Shown: in pieces, positions 24,848-33,222 of the stretch
How positions within the stretch are numbered: the stretch's first letter is position 1
How the letters are laid out: every line of letters starts with the position of its first letter
Assembly (NCBI GenBank): GCA_015472025.1
Contig: BNHL01000001.1
Location: 1,833,501 to 1,897,500 of the forward strand
Direction of reading: 5' to 3'
Length of the DNA: 64,000 nucleotides
DNA from: Cytophagales bacterium WSM2-2
Lineage (GTDB): Bacteria > Bacteroidota > Bacteroidia > Cytophagales > Cyclobacteriaceae
Made by a program: the position numbers and the translations under genes
The notes under the pieces: generated by a model
What the model was told of the DNA's origin: nothing
The model's input: the letters and a program-made list of their open reading frames with translations, nothing else
Databases searched by the model: none

Positions 24848-27568
24848 ATGTCGCAGTCACAAAAAAAACTTTTCCTGCTTGATGCTTACGCGTTGATTTA
24901 CCGCGCTCATTTTGCTTTTACGAAAACTCCACGGATCAATTCCAAAGGGCATAACACTTCGGTGCCGTTCGGTTTTACCAATACATTGTTGGAAGTGATT
25001 CAAAAACAAAAACCAACACACATTGCGGTTGCATTTGATACTGCAGCCAAGACTTTCCGCGATGAAATTTTTAAGGAGTATAAAGCCACGCGCCAGGAAA
25101 CTCCGGAAGATATCCGCCACGGAATTCCAACGGTCAAAGAAATCATCCGTGGATTCAATATTCCCATTCTCGAAATGGATGGATACGAGGCAGATGATAT
25201 CATCGGAACGATTGCGACTCAGGCAGCAGGCAAAGGCTACGAAGTTTTTATGATGACCCCTGACAAAGACTTCGGCCAACTCGTAAAAGAGAATGTTCTT
25301 CTCTACAAGCCCGCTTACATGGGCAATGCTGTAGATGTGTTAGGCCCCAAAGAAGTTTGCGAAAAATGGGATATTGAAAATGTATCTCAGGTCATTGACA
25401 TGTTGGGTTTGCAGGGAGACACATCAGATAACATTCCTGGCATTCCCGGAATCGGTCCCAAGACTGCCTCGGAATTATTGAAACAGTATAAGACCGTGGA
25501 GGGTGTTGTCGCTCACGCCAGTGAACTGAAGGGAAAACAAAAAGAACGCGTAGAGCAATTCGGAGAGCAAGCACTGCTTTCGAAGAAACTCGCTACGATC
25601 ATTACAGATGTTCCTGTTGCATTTGATGAGGAAGCGTTGGTTTACAAAGGACCAGACGAACTTAAACTGCGTCCGATTTTAGAAGAGCTAGAATTCAAGA
25701 CGATGATCCCGCGGGTGTTCACCTCCGGTGGAGAATCAACAGGAATTTCGGCAGTCAAGGAATCAAAGCTTTCACAACTATCGATGTTTGGGAAGTCTGC
25801 GGCACCAACTGTCAGTGCGGAACCGATGGGCGCGGAGTCCGTTGAAACTTCATACCAGACGATCGAGGGTGACGATAAAATCACTGCGCTTATTGAAAAG
25901 CTAAAGGAGCAAAAGGATATTTCAATTGCGGTAGCTACTGATGAAGCAAGTAATTTCGATTTTAACATTACAGGGATAGCGTTTTCATTCGCTGTAGGTG
26001 AAGCTTCTTTTGTTCTGGTGAAAGACAAATCACTGTTGACGAAATTTTCGGAAGTTCTTTCAAGTGAGAATATTTCCAAAACAGGACATAACATCAAACA
26101 AAGTATTTTGTCTCTTAGGAAATTCGGGGTTGAAATACGCGGACAGGTGTTTGACACCATGCTTGCACACTACCTGATTGAACCGGAAGCTTCCCATGAC
26201 TTAGAGATTCTATGCAATCAGTATCTCAGTTATCAACTGATTGCCAGTGATACGGATGAAGCAAAGAATTATTGTGAGCGAGCCGAACGTACGCTACAAC
26301 TTAAGTATCAGCTGGAAAAAGAATTGCATGCCAGAGGTCACTGGCGATTGGGCCGTGAGGTTGAGATGCCGTTAATTTATGCGCTGGCAGCAATGGAACT
26401 GGAAGGCGTTGCCCTTGACGAATCTGCACTGCAAACCATGTCAGTTTCGCTGAGAAAAGACAGTGAAAAAACGCAATCGGAGATTTTTAAACTAGCCGGT
26501 TCAGAATTCAACATCGCTTCGCCTAAGCAGTTGGGTGAGATATTATTTGATAAACTTAAACTCCTCGACAAAGCGAAGAAGACAAAAACAGGTCAGTATG
26601 CTACCGGTGAGGAAGTATTAGTGAAACTGGCCGATGAACATGAAATTGCCAGGAAGATCCTTGACTTCCGTGAATACGAAAAACTGCGCTCTACCTATGT
26701 GGATGCTCTGCCGAAAATGCTCAGCAAGTTTGATCATCGCATTCATACGGATTATCGCCAGGCGGTGGCGGCTACCGGCCGATTGAGTTCAAACAACCCC
26801 AATCTCCAGAACATACCAATCCGGACTGAGAAGGGAAGACAGATCAGAGGAGCATTTGTACCGCGCGACAAAAACTTTCTCTTCATGTCGGCCGACTACT
26901 CACAAATCGAATTGCGGATTGCTGCATCATTCGCAAAAGACGAGACGATGATGGAAGCTTTCCGCACCGGACGTGATATCCACACGACTACAGCTGCTAA
27001 AGTTTTTAAAGTGGAGATTGACAAAGTAACTCCTGATATGAGGCGCAAGGCCAAAGAGGTGAATTTTGGTATTCTGTATGGTAGCACTGCGTTTGGCCTT
27101 TCTCAAAATTTAAATATCTCCAGGACGGAGGCGACCGAGATCATCGATTCTTATTTCAAAGAATTTGCTGCCATCAAAAAATACATGGACAATTCGATCA
27201 ACAGCGCACGCGAGAAAGAATATGTTGAAACGATTTTGGGAAGAAGGAGATATTTACGCGACATCAATTCAAGAAATGTCGCCACACGGCAATTTGCAGA
27301 GAGAAACGCCATCAATGCGCCAATCCAGGGAAGTGCGGCCGACATAATCAAAATTGCCATGATCAATATCCATCGTTGGCTGGAACGCGAAAAAATGAAA
27401 ACAAAAATGATCATGCAGGTCCATGATGAACTTGTTTTTGACCTTCATGTGGATGAACAAGAGATTGTAAAACCGAAAGTAAAAGAACTGATGAAGACCG
27501 CTGTGATCATGGATGTACCTATGGATGTGGAGGTGGGTATCGGAAAGAACTGGTTGGAAGCTCATTAA
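24848..27568 (+). CDS. polA: DNA polymerase I
   Basis: The 906-residue enzyme fills gaps and removes RNA primers. The 5'-nuclease domain (about 1-290) is intact: KLFLLDAYALIYRAHFAF, EADDIIGTIA, TPDKDFGQLV and GLQGDTSDNIPGIPGIGPKTAS. The polymerase domain has motif A SADYSQIELR, motif B RRKAKEVNFGILYG and motif C MQVHDELVF. The middle proofreading domain looks inactive: the usual DxE is ATD (A363, D365), NLKYD is NIKQS (S419) and Yx3D is YCERA (A479). The ATG at 24848 (MSQSQKKLFLL) is preferred to an upstream in-frame ATG at 24794. Two secreted-protein genes follow at 14 and 16 bases. Confidence 0.96.
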   Translation: MSQSQKKLFLLDAYALIYRAHFAFTKTPRINSKGHNTSVPFGFTNTLLEVIQKQKPTHIAVAFDTAAKTFRDEIFKEYKATRQETPEDIRHGIPTVKEIIRGFNIPILEMDGYEADDIIGTIATQAAGKGYEVFMMTPDKDFGQLVKENVLLYKPAYMGNAVDVLGPKEVCEKWDIENVSQVIDMLGLQGDTSDNIPGIPGIGPKTASELLKQYKTVEGVVAHASELKGKQKERVEQFGEQALLSKKLATIITDVPVAFDEEALVYKGPDELKLRPILEELEFKTMIPRVFTSGGESTGISAVKESKLSQLSMFGKSAAPTVSAEPMGAESVETSYQTIEGDDKITALIEKLKEQKDISIAVATDEASNFDFNITGIAFSFAVGEASFVLVKDKSLLTKFSEVLSSENISKTGHNIKQSILSLRKFGVEIRGQVFDTMLAHYLIEPEASHDLEILCNQYLSYQLIASDTDEAKNYCERAERTLQLKYQLEKELHARGHWRLGREVEMPLIYALAAMELEGVALDESALQTMSVSLRKDSEKTQSEIFKLAGSEFNIASPKQLGEILFDKLKLLDKAKKTKTGQYATGEEVLVKLADEHEIARKILDFREYEKLRSTYVDALPKMLSKFDHRIHTDYRQAVAATGRLSSNNPNLQNIPIRTEKGRQIRGAFVPRDKNFLFMSADYSQIELRIAASFAKDETMMEAFRTGRDIHTTTAAKVFKVEIDKVTPDMRRKAKEVNFGILYGSTAFGLSQNLNISRTEATEIIDSYFKEFAAIKKYMDNSINSAREKEYVETILGRRRYLRDINSRNVATRQFAERNAINAPIQGSAADIIKIAMINIHRWLEREKMKTKMIMQVHDELVFDLHVDEQEIVKPKVKELMKTAVIMDVPMDVEVGIGKNWLEAH

Positions 27569-27582
27569 TAGTTAATAATCAA

Positions 27583-28329
27583 ATGAAAAAACTATTTCTA
27601 CTTTGTGTTTTATTTCTTTCGGCTTGTGAACTGAGAGAAAACTCACGAATTGTAATCGTTATTTCCGCCAATGCGGAATGGAAGGTGGTCAAGTCTCTTT
27701 TCCCGAACGAGAATTACAAGACTACACCGTGGGGAGAATACTTCCGGACAAGCATTGAAAGTTCAGGGAAGAAAACGCAAGTAGTTTTTTTTCATGAAGG
27801 CTGGGGTAAAACGGCAGCCGCAGGAGCGACTCAATTTGCCATCACCAAATGGGACCCGGAATACGTGCTGAACCTGGGGACATGCGGAGGCTTTGAAGGG
27901 AAAATCAATCGCTATGAAACCGTGCTTGTCAACAAAACAATCATCTACGATATCAAAGAGGCAATGGGAGATTCTAAAGAGGCGATCGATGATTATACTA
28001 CAGAAATCGATTTGTCATGGCTCAAAGTGGCTCCGTCTGATTCGGTAAAACAATATGTGCTTGTTTCTGCGGACCGCGATCTGGTTGCGGAAGAGATCAA
28101 TGAACTCAAAGAAACCTATAATGCCATCGCAGGTGATTGGGAAAGTGGCTCCATTGCATACACTTGCAAACGAAACGGCAAAAAAGTACTCATCCTTCGT
28201 GGAGTCACGGACTTAGTGAATAATAAAGGAGGTGAAGCTTATGGCAAGCCACAGGTCTTCGAGAACGGAACAGCGGTGGTTATGAAAAAACTTATTAAGC
28301 AATTGCCCGTTTGGTTGGACAAATTATAA
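27583..28329 (+). CDS. Nucleosidase-like lipoprotein (MTA/SAH nucleosidase fold)
   Basis: The 248-residue protein has a lipoprotein signal ending LSAC and then a PNP/UDP phosphorylase-family fold: VIVISANAEWKVVKSLF, FFHEGWGKTAAAGATQFAI, LNLGTCGGFEGKIN, GDWESGSIAYTC and LILRGVTDLVNNKGG. The WESGSIA and RGVTD motifs correspond to the ME(S/A)AAIA and SD segments of MTAN enzymes that hydrolyse 5'-methylthioadenosine or S-adenosylhomocysteine. The export signal is unusual, because most family members are cytoplasmic. It probably shares the polA transcript (14-base gap). Confidence 0.82.
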   Translation: MKKLFLLCVLFLSACELRENSRIVIVISANAEWKVVKSLFPNENYKTTPWGEYFRTSIESSGKKTQVVFFHEGWGKTAAAGATQFAITKWDPEYVLNLGTCGGFEGKINRYETVLVNKTIIYDIKEAMGDSKEAIDDYTTEIDLSWLKVAPSDSVKQYVLVSADRDLVAEEINELKETYNAIAGDWESGSIAYTCKRNGKKVLILRGVTDLVNNKGGEAYGKPQVFENGTAVVMKKLIKQLPVWLDKL

Positions 28330-28345
28330 ATCAGGTCAGTTCAAA

Positions 28346-28714
28346 ATGAAAATAATTTATTCACTCATTCTCCTTCTTCTGTGCGAACTAGCCTACTCTC
28401 AGAAAAGAACCAACGACATCGATGAGTTAATAAAAATTACCAACTCGGGATTAGCCGAAAAACAAACAGTCAGTTTTTCCAAAGAAACATCCACACTGAC
28501 GATCGGAACATGGAAAATCCCTGTATCAAGAGATACGCAGGTCAAATTTTTCCGTAACAAAGGAAAGTATGAAGTTGAATTCATGCTACAGAGAGGTACC
28601 GTTGTAACGAGCACCTCAGATGTCAATGCGAAGAAAGCCTGGTTTACACTAACATTCAATTCGCGCCAATCGGCCAAAGAATTCACCCGATTATTCAGTA
28701 AGGCCTCCAAGTGA
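28346..28714 (+). CDS. Uncharacterised small secreted protein (122 aa)
   Basis: The product has a signal peptide (1-18, ending AYSQ) and a mature part of about 100 residues predicted to be mainly beta (TVSFSKETSTLTIGTWKIPV, YEVEFMLQRGTVVTS), with a final helix. I do not recognise a family. It follows the nucleosidase-like gene by 16 bases and probably shares its transcript. Confidence 0.65.
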   Translation: MKIIYSLILLLLCELAYSQKRTNDIDELIKITNSGLAEKQTVSFSKETSTLTIGTWKIPVSRDTQVKFFRNKGKYEVEFMLQRGTVVTSTSDVNAKKAWFTLTFNSRQSAKEFTRLFSKASK

Positions 28715-28759
28715 TGGCAATCGTGAGCTTTGAAATTATCACAACCATTTTACATACAT

Positions 28760-28780
28760 TTACGTAATTAATAACCGTAA
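28760..28780. promoter_or_regulatory. Possible PadR operator (TTACG-N11-CGTAA) over the promoter
   Basis: Five-base arms TTACG and CGTAA flank 11 bases, in the promoter region of the PadR gene. A -7-like TACATTTA overlaps the left arm at 28755-28762. PadR regulators are commonly autorepressed through such palindromes. Confidence 0.35.
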
Positions 28781-28791
28781 GGCATTTTGCT

Positions 28792-29130
28792 ATGAAAGGA
28801 ACCAATCTTGGCGAATTTGAAGAACTGGTATTGCTGACAATCGCATCACTTGTGAATGATGCCTACAGTGTAGCCATTTGCGATGAGATAGAACAGTACA
28901 CCGGTCGCTCTTCCAAGTTAGGCGTGGTGCATGCTGTTTTAAATCGCCTCGAAGAAAAAGGTCTCGTCAAAAGTAAACTTGGCGAAGCCACCAAGACACG
29001 CGGAGGCAAACGAAAAAGATTTTACACGCTGACGACACCGGGAAAAACCGCATTGGTGAAAGCCAGGGAAATGCGTGAGCAGTTGTGGGACAAGATTCCT
29101 GCTTTTGTTCTCAAAACCGGTTCGATATGA
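28792..29130 (+). CDS. PadR-family transcriptional regulator
   Basis: The 112-residue protein has the winged-helix core of PadR (LGEFEELVLLTIASLVNDAYSVAICDEIEQYTG, then GVVHAVLNRLEEKGLVKSK and KRKRFYTLTTPGKTAL) with a short C-terminal dimerisation helix. Small PadR proteins of this type often sit directly in front of FtsX/MacB permease genes and control them. Here its TGA overlaps the ATG of the permease gene as ATGA, so the two are translationally coupled. Confidence 0.9.
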   Translation: MKGTNLGEFEELVLLTIASLVNDAYSVAICDEIEQYTGRSSKLGVVHAVLNRLEEKGLVKSKLGEATKTRGGKRKRFYTLTTPGKTALVKAREMREQLWDKIPAFVLKTGSI

Positions 29131-31757
29131 GTGAGGAGAAAAATATTCAGCCGCCCCGCTGGGCTGAGCGATTGCTCGAGTGGTATTGTCGTCCGGAGTT
29201 GTTGGAAGATTTGCAAGGCGACCTCAATGAGTATTTTGAAAGAAATGTGATGTCGACTGGAGTGCGAAGAGCAAAACTGACTTACATCATCGATGTATTT
29301 AAGTTCTTCAGAATATACACTGTACGCAGATTAGAATTCATTAACCTATTAATCAACTGGCTTATGCTTGGCAGTTACATCAAAACCTCGGGTCGCAATA
29401 TTGTGCGCAACAAATTATTTTCCGCAATCAACATTATCGGGCTCGCCATTAGCATGTCGGTAGGTCTGATACTGATCGGGATGGTTTCGGATATTTTGTC
29501 GTACGATCAATTCAATGTGAATCACGTCCGTATCTATCGTGTAAATAGCGTTTTCAAATACCTCAACCAGGAAGGAACAAGGCTGGCAACCACTTCGGTC
29601 AAGGCGGCAAAGACCATTGAAGAGAATTTCTCTCTTCCTGAAGCTGTAGCTGTTTTCCGTCACGCAGGTGGCGATGTAAAAGTCGGTGAGAAATCTATTC
29701 CGCTTGACGGATTTTGGACCACTAAATCCGTATTTGAAGTCTTCTCGTTTCATCTTTTGAAGGGCAATGCAGCCACCGCGCTTAAGGAACCATATACCAT
29801 TGTCCTTACAGAAAAATCTGCGCGCAAATTGTTTGGCCCTGAAGAGCCACTGAACAAAATTGTTGAATTCAACGGGAAGCCATATACAGTCACGGGAGTG
29901 ATGGAAGATGTGCCGGCATTCTCTCACATTCAATTCGACATGCTGGCTTCATTTAGCACGAACGATCTGCTATCGAAGGATAATAAAGAGCGTATGAACT
30001 GGGACTATGTGTGGGATACCTGGACTTATTTACTGCTTCCCGCTGATGCCGATCTCAAAAACCTGAAAACCAACCTGGACCAGCTTAGCGCAAAAGAAGA
30101 TCCTTCCGTCAAGAATACTCATGTCGAATTATGGCTTCAGCCTCTGGACGACATCATGACGGGAGAGGATTTAAGTAATACGATCGGCTCAACTATGGGA
30201 GGGTCGATGCTCTGGATTTTTACCGGCCTTGCGTTCGTAGTTATACTCTCGGCTTGCTTTAACTACACCAACTTGTCCATTGCACGATCACTCAGACGTA
30301 CACGCGAGGTGGGTATTCGCAAGGTGATAGGCGCACTGAAGAGTCATGTGATCAACCAGTTTGTTGTAGAGGCAGTTTTAATTTCGTTAAGCTCATTGGT
30401 TGTAGCGTTCTTCCTGTTTTTGTTTCTAAGACCTTATTTCCTGGGTGTAGAAGAAGGACTTCAGAAAATGCTGCGATTACAATTGTCACCGGCAATTGTC
30501 GGCTACTTCATTCTCTTTGCCATTGGTGTTGGAATTGCAGCCGGATTTTTTCCCGCATTGTTCTTCTCTAAAATCAATGCTGCTATGGCGCTCAAGGACA
30601 ATTCTGCGAGACTCGGATTTAAAAAACTGACAATGCGTAAGGTACTCGTTGTTTTTCAGTACAGTATTTCGATCATACTCATCACCTCTACCGTGATCAT
30701 GTTCAAGCAATACAAACACTTCGTGGCGTTCGATCTCGGGTTCAAAACAGAGAACATTCTGAATATTGCACTGGAAGGAAATAAAGCAGGACCATTAAAG
30801 AAGGAGTTGAGTGAGATTCCGGAAGTCAAACAAATAGCGCAGTCTGTTTTGGTGACCAGTGTTGGAAACTACTGGGGCTCTTACATGAAGTACCACACCA
30901 ATCCTGACGACTCCACTATTGTTTACTACAATACAGTTGACGAGAATTATTTACCGCTACACGAACACAAACTGCTAGCTGGCAGAAATTTTCTTACAAA
31001 AGCAGATAGTACAAACGAAGATGAAATAATTGTTAATGAGCAGGTGTTGAAGCGATTCAATATTGCCGGAAAAGACCCAATGAAAGCAATCGGAGAGACA
31101 GTAACCATTGATCATAAAGAGGCGCACATTGTTGGTGTAATGCAAGACTTCCACTATGGCCGCGCCAACGACCGGGAGCAGGCGAGACAAGTGTTTCTGA
31201 GGTACTCTCACAAAAAGCCAAACTATCTCAATGTAAAAATTCAATCCACGGATATTCTCGCTACTTATGCGAAGCTAGAAGCGGCCTGGAAAAAAATAGA
31301 CCCGGTGCATCCATTTAATGCCAAGTTCTATAGTGAGCAAATTGAAAAATCTTTCGCGGGACTAAAGGCATCAGTTAAAGTGGCAGGCTTCATTGCTTTC
31401 CTTGCCATCGGAATTGCAAGTTTAGGACTACTGGGTATGGTTGTCTTCACTACGGAGACTCGCCTGAAAGAAATAAGCATACGCAAAGTGTTAGGCGCTA
31501 ATGAAGCGGGTTTGCTTTACCTGATCGGCAAGGGATTCTTTTTCCTGCTCCTGGTGGCAACTGTTATTGGTTTGCCTATCACCTATCTTTTCTTCGATTT
31601 GATTGCTTTTCCAGAGTTGGTAAATCATGCCCCGATTTCTCCGGGTGACTTGTTATTAGGCGTGACGGCTATTATGCTCCTTGCGTTCACAATGATTTGT
31701 TTACAGACATTCAAAGCGGCACGTGCGAACCCAGCCCAGGTGTTGAAGACAGAATAG
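29127..31757 (+). CDS. MacB-type ABC transporter permease with N-terminal permease-prefix domain
   Basis: The 876-residue protein begins with a prefix domain (about 1-65: RWAERLLEWYCRPELLEDLQGDLNEYFERN), known from permeases paired with PadR regulators, followed by two FtsX halves. Each half has an N-terminal helix, a MacB periplasmic core and three C-terminal helices; the conserved REVGIRKVIGA and LKEISIRKVLGA elements mark the two coupling regions. It lacks an ATPase of its own. Substrates of this class are unknown. Start is the ATG overlapping the PadR stop; the frame extends further upstream to 29085. Confidence 0.92.
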   Translation: MSEEKNIQPPRWAERLLEWYCRPELLEDLQGDLNEYFERNVMSTGVRRAKLTYIIDVFKFFRIYTVRRLEFINLLINWLMLGSYIKTSGRNIVRNKLFSAINIIGLAISMSVGLILIGMVSDILSYDQFNVNHVRIYRVNSVFKYLNQEGTRLATTSVKAAKTIEENFSLPEAVAVFRHAGGDVKVGEKSIPLDGFWTTKSVFEVFSFHLLKGNAATALKEPYTIVLTEKSARKLFGPEEPLNKIVEFNGKPYTVTGVMEDVPAFSHIQFDMLASFSTNDLLSKDNKERMNWDYVWDTWTYLLLPADADLKNLKTNLDQLSAKEDPSVKNTHVELWLQPLDDIMTGEDLSNTIGSTMGGSMLWIFTGLAFVVILSACFNYTNLSIARSLRRTREVGIRKVIGALKSHVINQFVVEAVLISLSSLVVAFFLFLFLRPYFLGVEEGLQKMLRLQLSPAIVGYFILFAIGVGIAAGFFPALFFSKINAAMALKDNSARLGFKKLTMRKVLVVFQYSISIILITSTVIMFKQYKHFVAFDLGFKTENILNIALEGNKAGPLKKELSEIPEVKQIAQSVLVTSVGNYWGSYMKYHTNPDDSTIVYYNTVDENYLPLHEHKLLAGRNFLTKADSTNEDEIIVNEQVLKRFNIAGKDPMKAIGETVTIDHKEAHIVGVMQDFHYGRANDREQARQVFLRYSHKKPNYLNVKIQSTDILATYAKLEAAWKKIDPVHPFNAKFYSEQIEKSFAGLKASVKVAGFIAFLAIGIASLGLLGMVVFTTETRLKEISIRKVLGANEAGLLYLIGKGFFFLLLVATVIGLPITYLFFDLIAFPELVNHAPISPGDLLLGVTAIMLLAFTMICLQTFKAARANPAQVLKTE

Positions 31758-31772
31758 ATCCTAAATTGTCAT

Positions 31773-31780
31773 TAACTTTC
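31773..31780 (+). promoter_or_regulatory. -7 element TAACTTTC, 4 bases before a GTG start
   Basis: TAACTTTC matches 7 of 8 positions of TAnnTTTG; AGTT separates it from the GTG at 31785. This spacing equals that of four other starts in the window. Confidence 0.45.
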
Positions 31781-31784
31781 AGTT

Positions 31785-32429
31785 GTGAAATCAATCAAAC
31801 TGAAAGTCTCGAAAACGATTGGTTCGGTCTCTGCCGAACTGATTGCTCCAAAAAAACTCGAAGCCATTATGACTATGGCTCACGGTGCAGGGGCGGGGAT
31901 GAATCATCCCTTCATGGTGTCACTTGCCAAGGAACTGGCTGAGCTCGGCATTGCCACGCTCCGGTTCAACTTTGCATACATGGAGCAAAAGAAAGGAAGG
32001 CCGGATGCCCCGGCAGTTGCACACCAGGCGATAGAAGCAGCTGTCAACAAGGCGAACGAATTGTTTCCCAAGATTCCGTTATTCCTTTCGGGAAAATCCT
32101 TTGGTGGGAGAATGTCGTCACAGTATTTATCGATTCACAAACCGGAAGTGGCAAAAGGCATAGCGTTCTTTGGCTTTCCATTGCACGCACCTGGTAAGCC
32201 TGGAATAGAACGCGGAGAGCACTTGAAAGAAGTACAAGTTCCGTTGCTTTTCCTGCAAGGCTCACGCGATGAATTTGCCGAATGGAGCTTGATTGAAAAA
32301 GTGACAAAAGATTTACCACTTGCTACTCTGGTACGGTTGGAAGGTGCCAATCATTCATTCAAAGCAGGAAAGCAGAATTTGATTCCTGTGCTGGCGAATG
32401 AAGTAGCAAAATGGATAAAGCAAAAGTAA
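31785..32429 (+). CDS. Alpha/beta hydrolase (KANL3/Tex30-like)
   Basis: The 214-residue protein has the nucleophile elbow GKSFGGRMSS (GxSxGG), an oxyanion segment MAHGAGAGMNHPF, an acidic residue in LQGSRDEFAE and a terminal His in EGANHSF, which complete the Ser-Asp-His triad. The AHGAGAG and RLEGANHSF signatures match the KANL3/Tex30 alpha/beta-hydrolase family of unknown substrate. GTG is used as start; the promoter-like box 4 bases before it supports this. The ion-channel-like gene follows 13 bases later. Confidence 0.88.
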   Translation: MKSIKLKVSKTIGSVSAELIAPKKLEAIMTMAHGAGAGMNHPFMVSLAKELAELGIATLRFNFAYMEQKKGRPDAPAVAHQAIEAAVNKANELFPKIPLFLSGKSFGGRMSSQYLSIHKPEVAKGIAFFGFPLHAPGKPGIERGEHLKEVQVPLLFLQGSRDEFAEWSLIEKVTKDLPLATLVRLEGANHSFKAGKQNLIPVLANEVAKWIKQK

Positions 32430-32442
32430 AGCGCTTTAAAAA

Positions 32443-33168
32443 ATGCCATTCTCATTCATAAAAAATCTTGAAGGCAAAGAACTGACCGATGAAAAAATCC
32501 GTGACTTCAGGCGACTCCTGATCTCTCAGATAAGTGTGATTTTCTCAATCTTTTTCCTCGAATTCACAGAATCATTTCCCTTTCCTTACCATATCGAAAT
32601 AGCCGAAGCATTTTTCTTCGGTGTGCTAGGAGTTTACGTATACTTCCTTTGGGATACCCTTCGCAACTATACCAGCAGCAGGATGGTCATCTTCGTCAAT
32701 TTCGTTTTCATCATTGGGGTTTTTGTTTTAGGCACCTTTGTTGCCAACCCATTTTTCGAATTAGTGGACAGATCTGGTGTTACATACAAAATCCTGCTGC
32801 TCTTCACTCAAATCAGTCTGCTAATTGTCGAAGGCTGTGTGATTTATTTTACTGTTGTTGAATTCTTTAAGAAAGAATTTAATCTTCCCATAAAACTTTG
32901 GGCCGCAGCTTGTATTTACCTGATGACCGGACTTGCGTTCGGTAGTTTTTATGAAATGCTCTGCATCTTTGATGTTGACTGCCTTGGCATTGATATTCCG
33001 CTTCGGACCATGGCCCTCATGAAACGAATTGGCTACAGCATGATGGTACTCAGTGGTATGGACACACCGTATTCCGCGACAAGCGTGATCTACATGGCCA
33101 GCACGTTCGAGGCGCTTTGGGGCCAGCTCTTCGTGATCCTCATTGTAGGCCGGCTCATGATTAAATGA
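32443..33168 (+). CDS. Ion-channel-like membrane protein with unusual pore signature
   Basis: The 241-residue protein has about five helices (roughly 25-43, 50-70, 80-102, 113-137, 147-166), then a pore-loop-like segment and a final helix (213-240), the layout of 6TM ion channels. The last part, YMASTFEALWGQLFVILIVGRL, is strongly channel-like (normally lExlxGqlfxailvarL). However the selectivity filter is not TVGYGD: the pore reads YSMMVLSGMDTPYS (S204-G205-M206-D207). There is no obvious voltage-sensor Arg array. The start region contains a 12-base palindrome (TAAAGCGCTTTA, 32427-32438) that overlaps the upstream stop. Confidence 0.65.
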   Translation: MPFSFIKNLEGKELTDEKIRDFRRLLISQISVIFSIFFLEFTESFPFPYHIEIAEAFFFGVLGVYVYFLWDTLRNYTSSRMVIFVNFVFIIGVFVLGTFVANPFFELVDRSGVTYKILLLFTQISLLIVEGCVIYFTVVEFFKKEFNLPIKLWAAACIYLMTGLAFGSFYEMLCIFDVDCLGIDIPLRTMALMKRIGYSMMVLSGMDTPYSATSVIYMASTFEALWGQLFVILIVGRLMIK

Positions 33169-33222
33169 GTTTTTTTCAGGCGGTCATCTGCATCAAAAAA
33201 ATCATTTCATCTTTGCAGCACC

